Assembly: GCA_041391665.1 (NCBI GenBank)
Contig: JAWKNO010000003.1
Coordinates: forward strand, 372,001 to 436,000
DNA: 64,000 nucleotides
From: Bacteroidia bacterium
Lineage (GTDB): Bacteria; Bacteroidota; Bacteroidia; J057
Reading direction: 5' to 3'
Notes under the pieces: model-generated
What the model was told of the DNA's origin: nothing
The model's input: only the letters and a program-made list of their open reading frames with translations
Database searches by the model: none
Part shown: positions 1 to 10,102 of the stretch, piece by piece
How the letters are laid out: every line of letters starts with the position of its first letter
Position numbering within the stretch: the stretch's first letter is position 1
Position numbers and translations under genes: made by a program

Positions 1-1
1 T

Positions 2-469
2 TATCACTGGGGTTGGGATACTCATGGCAATGTCGAACACGACTCTCTGCATCACGGGTTTGTAGAGCGATGCAAAGACGTGGACCAGCCCATGACTGCA
101 TTGATCAATGACCTTAAGCAGCGCGGCTTACTGGATGAAACGCTCATTATCTGGGGGGGAGAATTTGGCCGTACGCCGATGTGGGAAAACCGTGGCGGAA
201 AAGTAGCGCCATTTAAAGGGCGCGACCACCACAATGAAGCATTTACGATGTGGATGGCGGGAGGCGGTGTGAAACCGGGCATAACATACGGAGAAACCGA
301 TGATATTGGTTATTACGGCGTCAAAGACAAGGTGCATGTCCACGATCTGCAGGCCACGATCCTTCACCTGCTGGGTATGGATCACGAAAAGCTGACCTAT
401 CACTATCAGGGAAGAGATTTTCGGCTTACAGATGTTGCGGGCAAGCTGATGCGGGACCTGGTAGGATAA
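2..469 (+). CDS. DUF1501 family protein, C-terminal part
   Basis: The open frame enters from the left edge, so only the last 155 residues are visible. They contain signatures of the DUF1501 family, part of the sulfatase/alkaline-phosphatase-like fold: HWGWDTHG near the start, then WGGEFGRTP, GRDHHNEAF and HVHDLQATILHLLG. Members usually carry a Tat signal and often sit beside DUF1553/cytochrome-like genes, which would lie outside this window. The substrate is unknown; extracellular degradation is only an inference from the family. The stop codon is one base from the stop of the convergent recG gene, and no terminator is visible between them. Confidence 0.85.
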   Translation, partial: YHWGWDTHGNVEHDSLHHGFVERCKDVDQPMTALINDLKQRGLLDETLIIWGGEFGRTPMWENRGGKVAPFKGRDHHNEAFTMWMAGGGVKPGITYGETDDIGYYGVKDKVHVHDLQATILHLLGMDHEKLTYHYQGRDFRLTDVAGKLMRDLVG

Positions 470-470
470 A

Positions 471-2573
471 TCAGGCAATTGTCCCTGCTGCATCCAGATT
501 GCGGAGGTAGTTGCGATAAGCTTCCCTGACCATCCGGTTATTTTCGGAAGACAACTCCGGGTCAATATCTGCTAAAGCAAAAGCTGCTTCACGGGCAATT
601 TTGAGGATGTCCTGGTCTTCGACCACGTTTGCGAGAAAAAATTCCGGTAGCCCGCTCTGGCGTGTGCCCAGAAAATCTCCCGGCCCGCGCAGTTCCAGAT
701 CAATTTCCGAAATTTTAAAGCCGTCGTTTGTATCGCGCATCGCTGCCAGACGTTTTTTGCCGTCTGCGGAAAGTTTATATCCTGCCATCAGCACACAATA
801 CGACTGAAAAGCACCACGCCCTACCCTTCCGCGCAGCTGATGAAGTTGAGACAAACCAAACCGCTCTGCATTTTCAATCAGCATCAACGTTGCATTGGGT
901 ACATCTACCCCGACTTCTATCACCGTCGTGGAAACCAGAATATGAGTTTCTTTTTTGACAAACCGCGCCATCTCAAACTCTTTGGCGTCGGGAGTCATTC
1001 GCCCATGTACGATTCCTACTCTGAAACCGGAAAAATGCCTTTCCAGCAGTTCATGCCCTTTTTCTGCGGCCAGCAAATCTACCTTTTCAGACTCCTCCAC
1101 CAGCGGATATACGACATACGCCTGTCGCCCGGCTTCCAGTTCGCGGCGAATAAAACCAAAAACCTCCAGTCTTTTTGACTCACCAAAAACCATGGTTTTG
1201 ATCGGTTGCCGGCCGGGAGGCAATTCGTCAATAATCGACACATCCACATCGCCATAGAGCGTCATGGCCAGCGTGCGGGGAATAGGCGTAGCTGTCATGA
1301 GCATATTGTGAGGGAAAGGATTGGCTTTCTGCCAGAGCCGGGCCCTTTGCATGACGCCAAATTTGTGCTGTTCGTCCACCACCACCAATCCCAGCCTGTG
1401 AAAGACGACAGGGTCTTCGATCAGCGCATGGGTTCCAATGGCAATATCCGTTTCCCCGCTGGCCAGACCGACTAATGCTTCGTCCCGCTCTTTCTTCTTT
1501 TGGCCGCCTACAAGCAGAGTTGTTTTCATCCCGGCAAGTTCGGCCATTTGGGAGATTTTTTTAAAATGCTGTTCGGCAAGAATTGCCGTAGGTGCCATGA
1601 TCGCGGACTGGAAACCATTGTCTTTGGCCATCAGCATGGTCATAAAAGCGACCATGGTCTTTCCGCTACCGACATCTCCCTGGATGAGCCGGTTCATTTG
1701 CACAGGTTGCGCCAAATCGCGGCGAATTTCCTTCAGCACACGCTTTTGCGCATCGGTAAGCTCAAAGGGCATGTGGTTTTGGAAAAAATCGTTGAAATAA
1801 TTTCCGATCTGCGTAAAAGGATTCCCCAGGTTGTGCGTTTTGGCATCTTTTCGCCGCCCGGCAAGCATAAGCTGGAAGAAAAAAAATTCTTCAAACTTCA
1901 GTCTCCATTGCGCCATTTCGAGTTTTTCCCAGCTTTCAGGAAAGTGAATATTCATGACAGCCTCCTTGTGAGAGATCAGGCCGTAGCGGCGGATAATATC
2001 AACGCTCAGGTTTTCGGCAATATGCTCATGGGCCTCTTCCAGTAATTTTCCCATGATGGTACGGATTCCGCGGGAGTCCATTCCCATACGGGAGAGTTTT
2101 TCGCCGGAAGGGTAAAAAGGAATGATTTTGAGAACATTTTTTGTCCCCTCCTCATCCTTCATATAATCAATCTCAGGGTGAGAAATCTGCAGTTTGCTGC
2201 CAAAGAGGGACGGCCGTCCAAATATGGTAATCTCTTCTCCGATTTTAATGGTCTTTTGTGCCCATTTTATTCCCTGAAACCAGTTAAGCTCAAGAAACCC
2301 GCTTCCATCTGTAAAGGCAGCAGTCATAAGTCCCCTGCCGTTGCGGGTTTTCACCACTTCTGACCGGGTGATCTTACCAACTAGCGTGACAAATGATTCT
2401 TCTCCGGTGATCTCATTGATACGGCTAATGCGTGTACGGTCCACATATTTGCGGGGGTAATACAGGACCATATCGCCATAAGTGCGGATATTGCATTCTT
2501 TGGCAAGTGTTGCGGCTCTTTGCGGGCCGACCCTTTTCAGGTAGGTAATATCTTTTTCCCAGACATTATACAT
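471..2573 (-). CDS. recG: ATP-dependent DNA helicase RecG
   Basis: Superfamily 2 helicase that regresses stalled replication forks and processes recombination intermediates. The 700-residue product has the N-terminal wedge/OB domain (about residues 60-160), then the helicase core with Walker A QGDVGSGKT, the DEQH box (VVVDEQHKFG), TATPIPRTLA, and the C-terminal QLRGRVGRG motif. The length matches RecG of other bacteria. The frame stays open 35 codons further upstream, but that would overlap the preceding acetyltransferase gene. The start at MYNVWEKDITYLKRVG gives the normal RecG N-terminus and leaves a 13-base gap. The two genes are probably co-transcribed. Confidence 0.95.
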   Translation of the reverse strand: MYNVWEKDITYLKRVGPQRAATLAKECNIRTYGDMVLYYPRKYVDRTRISRINEITGEESFVTLVGKITRSEVVKTRNGRGLMTAAFTDGSGFLELNWFQGIKWAQKTIKIGEEITIFGRPSLFGSKLQISHPEIDYMKDEEGTKNVLKIIPFYPSGEKLSRMGMDSRGIRTIMGKLLEEAHEHIAENLSVDIIRRYGLISHKEAVMNIHFPESWEKLEMAQWRLKFEEFFFFQLMLAGRRKDAKTHNLGNPFTQIGNYFNDFFQNHMPFELTDAQKRVLKEIRRDLAQPVQMNRLIQGDVGSGKTMVAFMTMLMAKDNGFQSAIMAPTAILAEQHFKKISQMAELAGMKTTLLVGGQKKKERDEALVGLASGETDIAIGTHALIEDPVVFHRLGLVVVDEQHKFGVMQRARLWQKANPFPHNMLMTATPIPRTLAMTLYGDVDVSIIDELPPGRQPIKTMVFGESKRLEVFGFIRRELEAGRQAYVVYPLVEESEKVDLLAAEKGHELLERHFSGFRVGIVHGRMTPDAKEFEMARFVKKETHILVSTTVIEVGVDVPNATLMLIENAERFGLSQLHQLRGRVGRGAFQSYCVLMAGYKLSADGKKRLAAMRDTNDGFKISEIDLELRGPGDFLGTRQSGLPEFFLANVVEDQDILKIAREAAFALADIDPELSSENNRMVREAYRNYLRNLDAAGTIA

Positions 2574-2586
2574 GTGCAGGGACAAA

Positions 2587-3252
2587 TTACGGCGTACCTG
2601 AGAGCTTTGCAAACATCGGACGCGCGGGAATGCCGATATATGTTTTTCCGGGTTCCAGATTGCGTGTAGCAACAGCACCGGCGCCCAGCAAACAGCCCTT
2701 CCCTAAAGTCAGACGAGGTAAAACAACAGCCCCTGCGCCGATTTCCACCTCTGCTTCGACCACCACTTCCCCACAGATGATTGCACCCGGCCCCAGGGTG
2801 ACAAAATCCCCTGTTACCACGTCATGCGCCAGTGAAACACGGGGATTGATAAGGGTAAAAATGCCTGTTCTTATATCTGTCGTCAGCACGGCGCCGGGCA
2901 ATACAATGGCGCCCAGGCCCAGATGCACATATTCTGAAGTAATGGCCGAAGGGTGAATAAGGCGAAAAGGTTCAAAACCTGCCTGTATATACTTTTCAGC
3001 TACTTTCCTGCGGCGGGTGGGATTGCCGATAGCTACGACAAAACGGATATGGCGGGAAAGATTGGCAAATGCCCATATATCGTCGCCAAGAACTGGTTCA
3101 TTGTGAATATTTTTTTCACCGGAATCAGCGACAAAGCCCAGAAAATTCAAAGGACCGTTGTCAGAGAGATTATGGCGGTTGTGCTCCCGCAATGTCATCA
3201 GAGCCTCTCGTCCCAGCCCCCCTGCACCAATTATGATTACTTCATTTGCCAT
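2587..3252 (-). CDS. NeuD/PglD-like sugar O-/N-acetyltransferase
   Basis: The 221-residue protein has an N-terminal Rossmann-like half (VIIIGAGGLGREAL) that binds the nucleotide-sugar side. Its C-terminal half is a left-handed beta-helix of hexapeptide repeats (about residues 95-205, e.g. LGLGAIVLPGAVLT, EIGAGAVVLPRLTLG). This is the NeuD/PglD layout, in which acetyl-CoA is used to acetylate a sugar of a surface glycan. No other glycan biosynthesis gene is adjacent, so the acceptor cannot be named. It lies just upstream of recG on the same strand and probably shares its transcript. It starts divergently from the T9SS/SprB protein gene. Confidence 0.85.
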   Translation of the reverse strand: MANEVIIIGAGGLGREALMTLREHNRHNLSDNGPLNFLGFVADSGEKNIHNEPVLGDDIWAFANLSRHIRFVVAIGNPTRRRKVAEKYIQAGFEPFRLIHPSAITSEYVHLGLGAIVLPGAVLTTDIRTGIFTLINPRVSLAHDVVTGDFVTLGPGAIICGEVVVEAEVEIGAGAVVLPRLTLGKGCLLGAGAVATRNLEPGKTYIGIPARPMFAKLSGTP

Positions 3253-3460
3253 AACATTCCAGCGATTCTGTTTACTATCAGCAATTATCTACAAATTACA
3301 GAAACCCTCGCAAATGTCCCATTCTGCTTTTGCCGGAAAATTATTACGCTATTCTGAAAGAATATGAAGCATGCAGAAGATAATCTTTGGAGAAGTCAAA
3401 TGTTTGCTTTTAAATTACAGAACTGTAATAACAATGAGACTACTTTTAAATTTTGGAGGT

Positions 3461-5728
3461 ATGAAGAACTTTTTACGTTTTTTGGGCGCGCATATCGTGC
3501 TGGTTTTTTCCGTAGCTATGGTTACCGCTCAGCCCATTAGCAGTTATGTAGTTTCTCCGACACCTGTACTGGAGTGCAACAATACCCAGGTTACGATCAA
3601 TGGTTTTTTGCCCTGTGGAAATGCTACTATTCAGGGAACAGGCCATACGATTGTCGGAAGCACGCTGTATGTAGATGTATTCATCCTGCAACCATTTATT
3701 TGTCTGCCGGTAATTCTGCCTTACAGTGTCACGGAAATCGTAGGTACAATACCTGCGGGGAATTACACAATAACCATCAGATATTTTGAGAATGGATTGA
3801 ATCTTGCCTCTATGAGCGGGCCTCTGAATGTAATATCATGCTGTACTGTCAACGCCAATTTTACCGCCAGCAGCCTTACCGGTTGCCCGGGAGACAGTCT
3901 GACCTTTACGGCTAATGACCCTTCACTATCCAGTTACTCATGGACTGTCGGAGGAAATGTGATTGGTACCAGTTCTGTGGCAGGGTTTACTTTTCCTTCA
4001 ACAGGTTCTTCTACCGTTTCGCTTACAGCAGGAAACGGCGCATGTACCGCCTCTACTTCCAAAACGGTCAATATCACCCAGCCGCAACTTTCATTTGGCC
4101 AGGTGAATATCGAGAGTTGCCCCGGTACGCAAAACGGAAGCATTGACCTGCAGGTTACCGGCGGCATAGCGCCCTATACGTATGCATGGTCCAATGGAAG
4201 CACAACACAGGATCTCACTCAGTTGTCTGCCGGAACTTATACGGTAACCGTTACAGACAACCTGGGCTGTACGGCTATTGACTCTGTTACTGTCGGCGCA
4301 GGCACGCCTGTAGTAGCAGATTTCACTTCCAGTGCATTCATTAAATTATGCAAAGGAGAATCGGCCACATTTACAAGTACAGGCACCGGAGCAGTGCAAT
4401 ACAACTGGACTTCAAATGGTACACTCTTTAACCAAAACGCTGTTGCCAACTATACATTCGCAGATACGGGTTTATATACCATTATGCTAGTGGCTGCCAA
4501 CGTTACCTGTTCCGATTCCGCCAGCCAGACGTTTCTTGTCTCAGAGCCCGTTCTTTCTGCTTCCACGACAGACGAAACCTGTAACGGCACTTTGGACGGA
4601 GGAATTGATCTGACTGCCAGTTCCGGGATTTCCCCTTATACTTTTTCATGGTCAAATGGAAGCACATCCGAAGACCTTTCACAAATTGGCGCGGGCGACT
4701 ATATAGTTACCGTAACAGACAGTCTGGGCTGTAGCAGGACAGATACATTTACCGTGGGGAGTGCCATTGGTGTCGTAGCACAATTTAATGCTTCGGGATC
4801 TGGATCGGTCTGCCCGGGCGATACGCTGGATTTTACGAATACGAGTACGGCAGGCACAACAGCTTTATGGTTGAGTGACGGGATACCTTTTTCAAGCACC
4901 ACTGACGCCAGTTTTGTATTCCCGGACAGCGGCTCAACCACAATTTCCCTCATTGTAAACCTGCTGACATGTGCAGATACAGCGACCACCACATTTACCA
5001 TCAATGAAGCACCCTCTGTAGTTGCCCAGCTTACGGGAGAAACCTGTCCTGAAAGTGAGGATGGGGCCATTGACCTGAATCTCACCGGAGGCGTAGGGCC
5101 ATTTAGTTTTGAGTGGTCAACCGGAGACGTTACAGAAGATATTTCATCCCTTGGCGCGGGAGATTACGCCCTCCGGCTTTCTTTTGGTCCTTCATGCAAA
5201 TGGACAGACACCTTTGAAATTGTAACACTGGGCGGGGTTTCGGCTGCATATAATTACCAGGTATTAACTACCGGTATTCAATTTACCGACATGTCGGATA
5301 CGACCACAACTACCTGGGCGTGGGATTTTGGCGATGGTTTAGGAACAAGCAATGTACCAGATCCCTTTTATGAGTATGCACTGAAAGGCGATTATCAGGT
5401 ATGTCTGACGGTTACAGACCGGTTTGGCTGTGCAGATACCCTCTGCGAGATCATTACTTACACAGCCGGAATTGACGGAAGAGAGCTACTCAATATCAAA
5501 GGATATCCCAACCCGGTACAGCGTGAATACTGGCTTGACCTGAGCAGTATTTCTGGCAAACCCGTTCAGATACGGCTATACGATCTGGCCGGTCGTCTGG
5601 TGATGAGCCGCGAAGAAACCGCAGGATACCTCACCAAACTTTATCTCGGCACCCTGAGTTCCGGCACTTACCAGCTGCTTTTGCTCACAGACCAGGGATA
5701 CTTTGAAACAAGAATCAGCAAAGAGTAG
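3461..5728 (+). CDS. Secreted SprB-repeat/PKD protein with T9SS sorting domain
   Basis: Large exported protein of about 755 residues. A signal peptide (MKNFLRFLGAHIVLVFSVAMVTAQ) is followed by alternating Ig-like/PKD modules and three SprB-type repeats near residues 224, 380 and 535. Each repeat has the pattern G-x-IDL..GG..PY.F.WS.G...EDL..L.AG.Y.V.VTD. A PKD domain (WAWDFGDG, about 593-668) and a type IX secretion C-terminal domain (GYPNPVQ ... LYDLAGRLV) complete it. SprB repeats occur in gliding-motility adhesins, but this protein is far smaller than SprB. A surface or adhesive role is likely. The frame opens earlier; the chosen ATG follows a GGAGG and gives a proper signal peptide. Confidence 0.88.
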   Translation: MKNFLRFLGAHIVLVFSVAMVTAQPISSYVVSPTPVLECNNTQVTINGFLPCGNATIQGTGHTIVGSTLYVDVFILQPFICLPVILPYSVTEIVGTIPAGNYTITIRYFENGLNLASMSGPLNVISCCTVNANFTASSLTGCPGDSLTFTANDPSLSSYSWTVGGNVIGTSSVAGFTFPSTGSSTVSLTAGNGACTASTSKTVNITQPQLSFGQVNIESCPGTQNGSIDLQVTGGIAPYTYAWSNGSTTQDLTQLSAGTYTVTVTDNLGCTAIDSVTVGAGTPVVADFTSSAFIKLCKGESATFTSTGTGAVQYNWTSNGTLFNQNAVANYTFADTGLYTIMLVAANVTCSDSASQTFLVSEPVLSASTTDETCNGTLDGGIDLTASSGISPYTFSWSNGSTSEDLSQIGAGDYIVTVTDSLGCSRTDTFTVGSAIGVVAQFNASGSGSVCPGDTLDFTNTSTAGTTALWLSDGIPFSSTTDASFVFPDSGSTTISLIVNLLTCADTATTTFTINEAPSVVAQLTGETCPESEDGAIDLNLTGGVGPFSFEWSTGDVTEDISSLGAGDYALRLSFGPSCKWTDTFEIVTLGGVSAAYNYQVLTTGIQFTDMSDTTTTTWAWDFGDGLGTSNVPDPFYEYALKGDYQVCLTVTDRFGCADTLCEIITYTAGIDGRELLNIKGYPNPVQREYWLDLSSISGKPVQIRLYDLAGRLVMSREETAGYLTKLYLGTLSSGTYQLLLLTDQGYFETRISKE

Positions 5729-5850
5729 GGACAGACAGGCATAAGAATGCGACAATATGGAAAGTTTTGCAGGAATATGAGCCTGTTAGTGTATATTGCT
5801 TTGAATAATCACGCGCTGGCTTATATATTGCAGTAATTAATCCAAATATT

Positions 5851-6597
5851 ATGCGATTAGTTCCAGGTCACCTGCTGATTGGACTGGGTTTTTGCCTGGT
5901 GTTAGCCAGTTGTCAGGGGAACAATAATATTTCAGATAACACACCTCCCGGTTTTACGGATAATGTTACTGCTGATACTACCGAGATTCCTCAGGAGAAA
6001 GTAGCGATTTGCGTATGGGATGTCGCAGGGTTGCGCGTGGAGCCCGGCAGTAAGAAACTGACCAAAGACAAAAAAAACAACTATGTGGAGTCCGTCTATT
6101 ACGGAGAGAAGGTAGAAATGCTGGGAGAGGAACTGGAGATTGAATCAGAAAACCGCAACTATATGAAAGTGCGGCTCCAGGATGGTCAGGAAGGTTGGGT
6201 ACACGATTATGTATTTGAGAAAAATGCGACCCTCGCAGCCGTTATTAAAGAAGCCGAATTATACCGCCGCCCGGATATCATGACTTTGCGGGACGACAAA
6301 CTTGAACTGGGAGAAATTGTCGTAACGATGGAAAGACAGGGAGACTGGCTCCATGTTTCGGGAAGAGAAAAGAGGAAAAAAGGCTGGATCAAAACGGAAG
6401 AGAATCTCAGTTTCAACACCCGTGATGTGAAACTTGCTCTGCTTTATTATAAAGCCCTTCAGGAGAAAGCCGTAGAAACCCGAAAGGCCCGTCTGAATGA
6501 TATACTCAAGGAAAAGGCTTTCTCCGGCTCTGTCCTGCTCGACCTGGTTCAATCCAATCTGGATTCAGGTGCGCCACTTCCCCTGCCGCAGAACTAA
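5851..6597 (+). CDS. SH3-domain lipoprotein
   Basis: The 248-residue product starts with a lipoprotein signal peptide (lipobox LASC, Cys about residue 21). A bacterial SH3 domain follows at about residues 50-115 (CVWDVAGLRVEPG ... GWVHDYVFE), then a second, more divergent SH3-like segment at about 125-175 (LYRRPD ... KGWIKTEE). The C-terminus is a charged helical tail. Bacterial SH3 domains commonly bind peptidoglycan or proteins of the envelope. No catalytic domain is attached, so this is probably an envelope-binding lipoprotein. Its exact role is unknown. Confidence 0.75.
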   Translation: MRLVPGHLLIGLGFCLVLASCQGNNNISDNTPPGFTDNVTADTTEIPQEKVAICVWDVAGLRVEPGSKKLTKDKKNNYVESVYYGEKVEMLGEELEIESENRNYMKVRLQDGQEGWVHDYVFEKNATLAAVIKEAELYRRPDIMTLRDDKLELGEIVVTMERQGDWLHVSGREKRKKGWIKTEENLSFNTRDVKLALLYYKALQEKAVETRKARLNDILKEKAFSGSVLLDLVQSNLDSGAPLPLPQN

Positions 6598-6737
6598 CAT
6601 TTTGCATTTTATCTGTCGGGAAAAATTGCTAACTTGAAGAAAGAAAGTGGTCAGTTGAAAAAATATTTCATTTCCTGGCAACTTTCCACAAACACATCAG
6701 TATTAAACAGAGACTTACCACATCAACATTGTACACT

Positions 6738-7097
6738 ATGCAATTTTCAGACCCGGAAGATAAATTCAAAATTGTAGAGGTTGAAGTTTTTGACGATGAC
6801 AACTACGAAAATGATAAAAAGTATAATTCGGAAGCTTCTGTCGTAATTCCCCGGACACAAAACGAGGAAAGTGAAAATACGAACACCCGGCGCAAAACCC
6901 GCGAAGTTCCCAAAGAAAAACAATACAGAAAAAACCAGTATGGCTGGGCTTTTTTTCTTTCGAGTTTGTTTCTCGGCATAGGTATTACCGCGACGACTGA
7001 TGCCCCGATAGGCATTTTTGCCGGGCTGAGCGTAGGATTCCTGTTTTTCGTAGATCCTATCTACAACAAAGTAATGGACATAATCGAAAGCCGCTGA
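6738..7097 (+). CDS. Small membrane protein of unknown function
   Basis: About 119 residues with an unusual layout. The first half is acidic and hydrophilic (FDDDNYENDKK) and is followed by a basic linker (RRKTREVPKEKQYRKNQ). Two closely spaced hydrophobic segments follow (about 75-95 and 97-113), forming a transmembrane hairpin with a cytosolic N-terminus by the positive-inside rule. An in-frame TTG nine bases upstream is possible, but the ATG was preferred. I recognise no family. A clear terminator follows, so the gene is probably transcribed separately from glyA. Confidence 0.6.
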   Translation: MQFSDPEDKFKIVEVEVFDDDNYENDKKYNSEASVVIPRTQNEESENTNTRRKTREVPKEKQYRKNQYGWAFFLSSLFLGIGITATTDAPIGIFAGLSVGFLFFVDPIYNKVMDIIESR

Positions 7098-7137
7098 TTT
7101 ATTTTTCGAAAAAAAATATTCAATATACCATGGATTC

Positions 7138-7170
7138 CCCCGCCTGCTTTGCAGACGGGGTTTTGTTTTT
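7138..7170 (+). terminator. Rho-independent terminator after the small membrane protein gene
   Basis: A ten-base stem (CCCCGCCTGC / GCAGACGGGG, one C-A mismatch) with a TTT loop is followed directly by TTTTGTTTTT. It separates the small membrane protein gene from glyA. Confidence 0.85.
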
Positions 7171-7225
7171 AGGGGAAATCATGCAGATATTTACAGGATC
7201 ATTTTTCCTAAAAGCCATCTGAATT

Positions 7226-8524
7226 ATGAGTCATTCCGAAATCCCATCTACCTACGTGCGCGACGAAGTATTTTCCATCATTTCCAAAGAAGAAAAAAGG
7301 CAAAAAGAAGGCATCGAGCTGATTGCATCTGAGAACTTTGTGAGTGAGGAGGTGATGCGTGCCGCAGGTAGCTGTCTCACCAATAAATATGCAGAAGGTC
7401 TCCCCGGAAAACGCTACTACGGCGGTTGCCAGCATGTAGATGAAGTAGAAGAGCTTGCGCGGGAAAGAATTAAAGCGCTTTTTGGTGCTTCATGGGTGAA
7501 TGTTCAACCCCACTCCGGAGCCCAGGCCAATGCGGCCGTTATGCTCGCCACCATTCAGCCAGGTGATACCATTATGGGTTTTGACTTGTCTCACGGCGGG
7601 CACCTCACCCACGGTTCGCCTGTCAATTTTTCAGGTAAACTGTATCGCCCTGTTTTTTATGGAGTCGGCAGAGACACCGGCCGGGTGGATATGGATCAGG
7701 TAAGAGACACGGCCCGCAAAGAAAAGCCTAAACTGATTATTACGGGAGCGAGCAGCTATTCACGCGACTGGGACTACGCGACATTCCGGGAAATCGCAGA
7801 AGAAGTGGGTGCGATCCTTATGGCAGATATTTCACATCCTGCCGGTCTGATTGCAAAGGGTCTTCTGACAAACCCGCTTCCCCATTGCCATATCGTGACT
7901 ACGACTACCCACAAAACCCTCAGGGGTACACGTGGCGGATTGATTATGGTCGGAGACAATACTTCAAATCCGATGGGAATCAAAACAGCCAAAGGCACCC
8001 TTCGCACCATTGGGTCGCTGCTTGACAGCGGGGTTTTCCCTGGTACCCAGGGTGGGCCGCTGATGCATATCATCGCAGCCAAAGCGGTAGCTTTTGGCGA
8101 GGCACTTCGCCCTGAGTTTAAAACCTATGGCGAACAGGTAATGAAAAATGCCAAAGCACTTGCCAGTGCTATGCTGGCCCTTGGTTATGGGGTAATCTCC
8201 GGGGGCACCGACAACCATTCGATGCTGATTGACCTGCGAAATAAAAAAGTTACCGGAAAAATTGCCGAAGATACTCTCGTAAAGGCAGATATTACCATCA
8301 ATAAAAACATGGTCCCTTTTGACTCCGAAAGCCCCATGGTTACGAGCGGAATCCGACTCGGTACTCCGGCACTTACCACAAGGGGGTTGAAAGAAAATCA
8401 TATGGAAATGATTGCTTCGTTTATAGATCGGGTGCTTGTCGATTACAACAATGAGACAGTTATTACCCAGGTAAAAGGTGAGGTGAACGAGTTTATGAGC
8501 GATTTCCCCATGTTCCAATGGTAA
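7226..8524 (+). CDS. glyA: Serine hydroxymethyltransferase
   Basis: PLP enzyme that interconverts serine and glycine and supplies 5,10-methylene-tetrahydrofolate. The 432-residue length is typical. Visible signatures are ELIASENFVS near residue 31, NKYAEGLPGKRYYGG, and the PLP-lysine motif TTTTHKTLRGTRGG with Lys230 as the Schiff-base residue. HxGAQAN and DISHPAGL are also present. The ATG is the first good start after the upstream terminator. It stands as a monocistronic housekeeping gene or as the first gene before the secreted protein 46 bases downstream. Confidence 0.97.
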   Translation: MSHSEIPSTYVRDEVFSIISKEEKRQKEGIELIASENFVSEEVMRAAGSCLTNKYAEGLPGKRYYGGCQHVDEVEELARERIKALFGASWVNVQPHSGAQANAAVMLATIQPGDTIMGFDLSHGGHLTHGSPVNFSGKLYRPVFYGVGRDTGRVDMDQVRDTARKEKPKLIITGASSYSRDWDYATFREIAEEVGAILMADISHPAGLIAKGLLTNPLPHCHIVTTTTHKTLRGTRGGLIMVGDNTSNPMGIKTAKGTLRTIGSLLDSGVFPGTQGGPLMHIIAAKAVAFGEALRPEFKTYGEQVMKNAKALASAMLALGYGVISGGTDNHSMLIDLRNKKVTGKIAEDTLVKADITINKNMVPFDSESPMVTSGIRLGTPALTTRGLKENHMEMIASFIDRVLVDYNNETVITQVKGEVNEFMSDFPMFQW

Positions 8525-8570
8525 ATCTTCGTCCGCGTCACCTGGATTAATGATTTTAACACGAGCTACA

Positions 8571-10061
8571 ATGAAGGTATTTTCCAGGTTTTCGCTTTTT
8601 CTTTGCCTGTTAATTTTGGGGATCCATGTATCCTTTGGGCAATTTATATCTACAGAGCACATTTTTGCCGCCGACGGATATAGTGTTTTTGAGGTAGGCT
8701 ACCCGCTGAAATTGGCACAAGGGGCAGACCATAAGTTTGTTTTCATGGAATACTGGATGGCGGGAAAAGAAAAACGCCGGACGGAAAATTATTATATCCA
8801 GAGTTATGGTATCCGCGATTACGTAGAACACTGGTTTCAACCCGTAACCAACGAAGGTTTTGAACCTATGCAGGTAACAGACCTCCGGCGACTGGAAAAT
8901 GTGTACGCAGTAATTGGTCTTCAATATTTTCAGGAAGAAAAAGAAACCCATACGGTGTCTCGCTTTTTTACGCTTGACGGTAGTTCCAAATCAACCGAAC
9001 CAGTTAAGATTTCTTCCTATACCAAAAGACCCCGGAAGGATTACGAAGAGCGGATCGAGGTTTCTCCCCGCATGAAGTATATGGTCTGGATGGGGAAAAT
9101 TCTGGAAAACTATTACTTCAGTGTGTGGGACGGCAATGGGAATGAGGTTTGGAAAAAACAGCTGGATATTCCCTACATTCAGGATAAGTACAAGGTCAAA
9201 GACCTCCGGGTTGACGACAAAGGCAACCTGTATTTTCTGATGGAACCCAATGTACCGGTTGTTTTCCGAAAAGAGAAAAAACCATTGATTCTGCTCAGGT
9301 ATATTGTAGAAAAAGAAGAGTTCCTGACAGAAATTGTCTCACTTGACGGCTTGTCCGATGTAATGGATTCACACCTGGCTTTTCTGCGCAACTACGACAT
9401 CATTGTTGCAGGCGTATTATCCACTGAAGGAGCTACAGGGATTCGCAATGGTGTAAACGCAGAGACTGAAGGAGGCTCCAGAGCGTGGACACACGTGTTT
9501 TTAAAAAGGTATAGCCGGGAAGAAAACAATTGGAACCAGCTTACACTTGCGGCCGATTCGATTTCCCCGATTCCCGAAAAATGGATCAAACATTATCAGG
9601 AACGAGGCTCTGACTTTAGTCTTTCCAAAATCATAACTGAAAACGAGACAGCCGTTGTCATTTTGGAAGAACACTATATGACCAAGAAAAAACTTTACTA
9701 TTACGACCTGGGATGTCTGGGCTTTAATACCACTACCGGAGGGCTGGTCTGGAATGAAATTGTGGAAAAACGGCAACGCGACTCACAGTCCAATGCGTTT
9801 ATGTCTTATGTAGCGGGTATTGCCCGGGACCGGCTCCGGCTGGTTTATCTCTCAGAAAGAGGCGCTTCGGGCGAACTGCTATGTACATCCATCGAACTGG
9901 ATACAGGCAAAAGAAAAGATAAAATGCTCGCCTCCAACGAAGCTTCCAACTACCTTTTTTTCCCGGCAAGGTCTGGTATGGTGAGTAATTTTGAGATGGT
10001 ACTGATCGGAATGGGCAATCCCGACCAGAATGATTTTAAATTGATTACGATTTCCTTTTAA
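8571..10061 (+). CDS. Secreted protein of unknown function
   Basis: About 496 residues with a clear signal peptide (KVFSRFSLFLCLLILGIHVSFGQ). The rest is a soluble, beta-rich sequence with many aromatic and charged residues and no catalytic motif I recognise. Evenly spaced strands such as YYFSVWDGNGNEVWKKQL and VDDKGNLYFLMEP hint at a beta-propeller-like fold, which is only an impression. There is no T9SS C-terminal domain, so it is probably periplasmic. An upstream in-frame ATG was rejected because the chosen one starts directly at the signal peptide. Confidence 0.65.
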   Translation: MKVFSRFSLFLCLLILGIHVSFGQFISTEHIFAADGYSVFEVGYPLKLAQGADHKFVFMEYWMAGKEKRRTENYYIQSYGIRDYVEHWFQPVTNEGFEPMQVTDLRRLENVYAVIGLQYFQEEKETHTVSRFFTLDGSSKSTEPVKISSYTKRPRKDYEERIEVSPRMKYMVWMGKILENYYFSVWDGNGNEVWKKQLDIPYIQDKYKVKDLRVDDKGNLYFLMEPNVPVVFRKEKKPLILLRYIVEKEEFLTEIVSLDGLSDVMDSHLAFLRNYDIIVAGVLSTEGATGIRNGVNAETEGGSRAWTHVFLKRYSREENNWNQLTLAADSISPIPEKWIKHYQERGSDFSLSKIITENETAVVILEEHYMTKKKLYYYDLGCLGFNTTTGGLVWNEIVEKRQRDSQSNAFMSYVAGIARDRLRLVYLSERGASGELLCTSIELDTGKRKDKMLASNEASNYLFFPARSGMVSNFEMVLIGMGNPDQNDFKLITISF

Positions 10062-10102
10062 ATTGCATATAGTTTGCAGACATTTGATATGATTCAAAGG
10101 CA

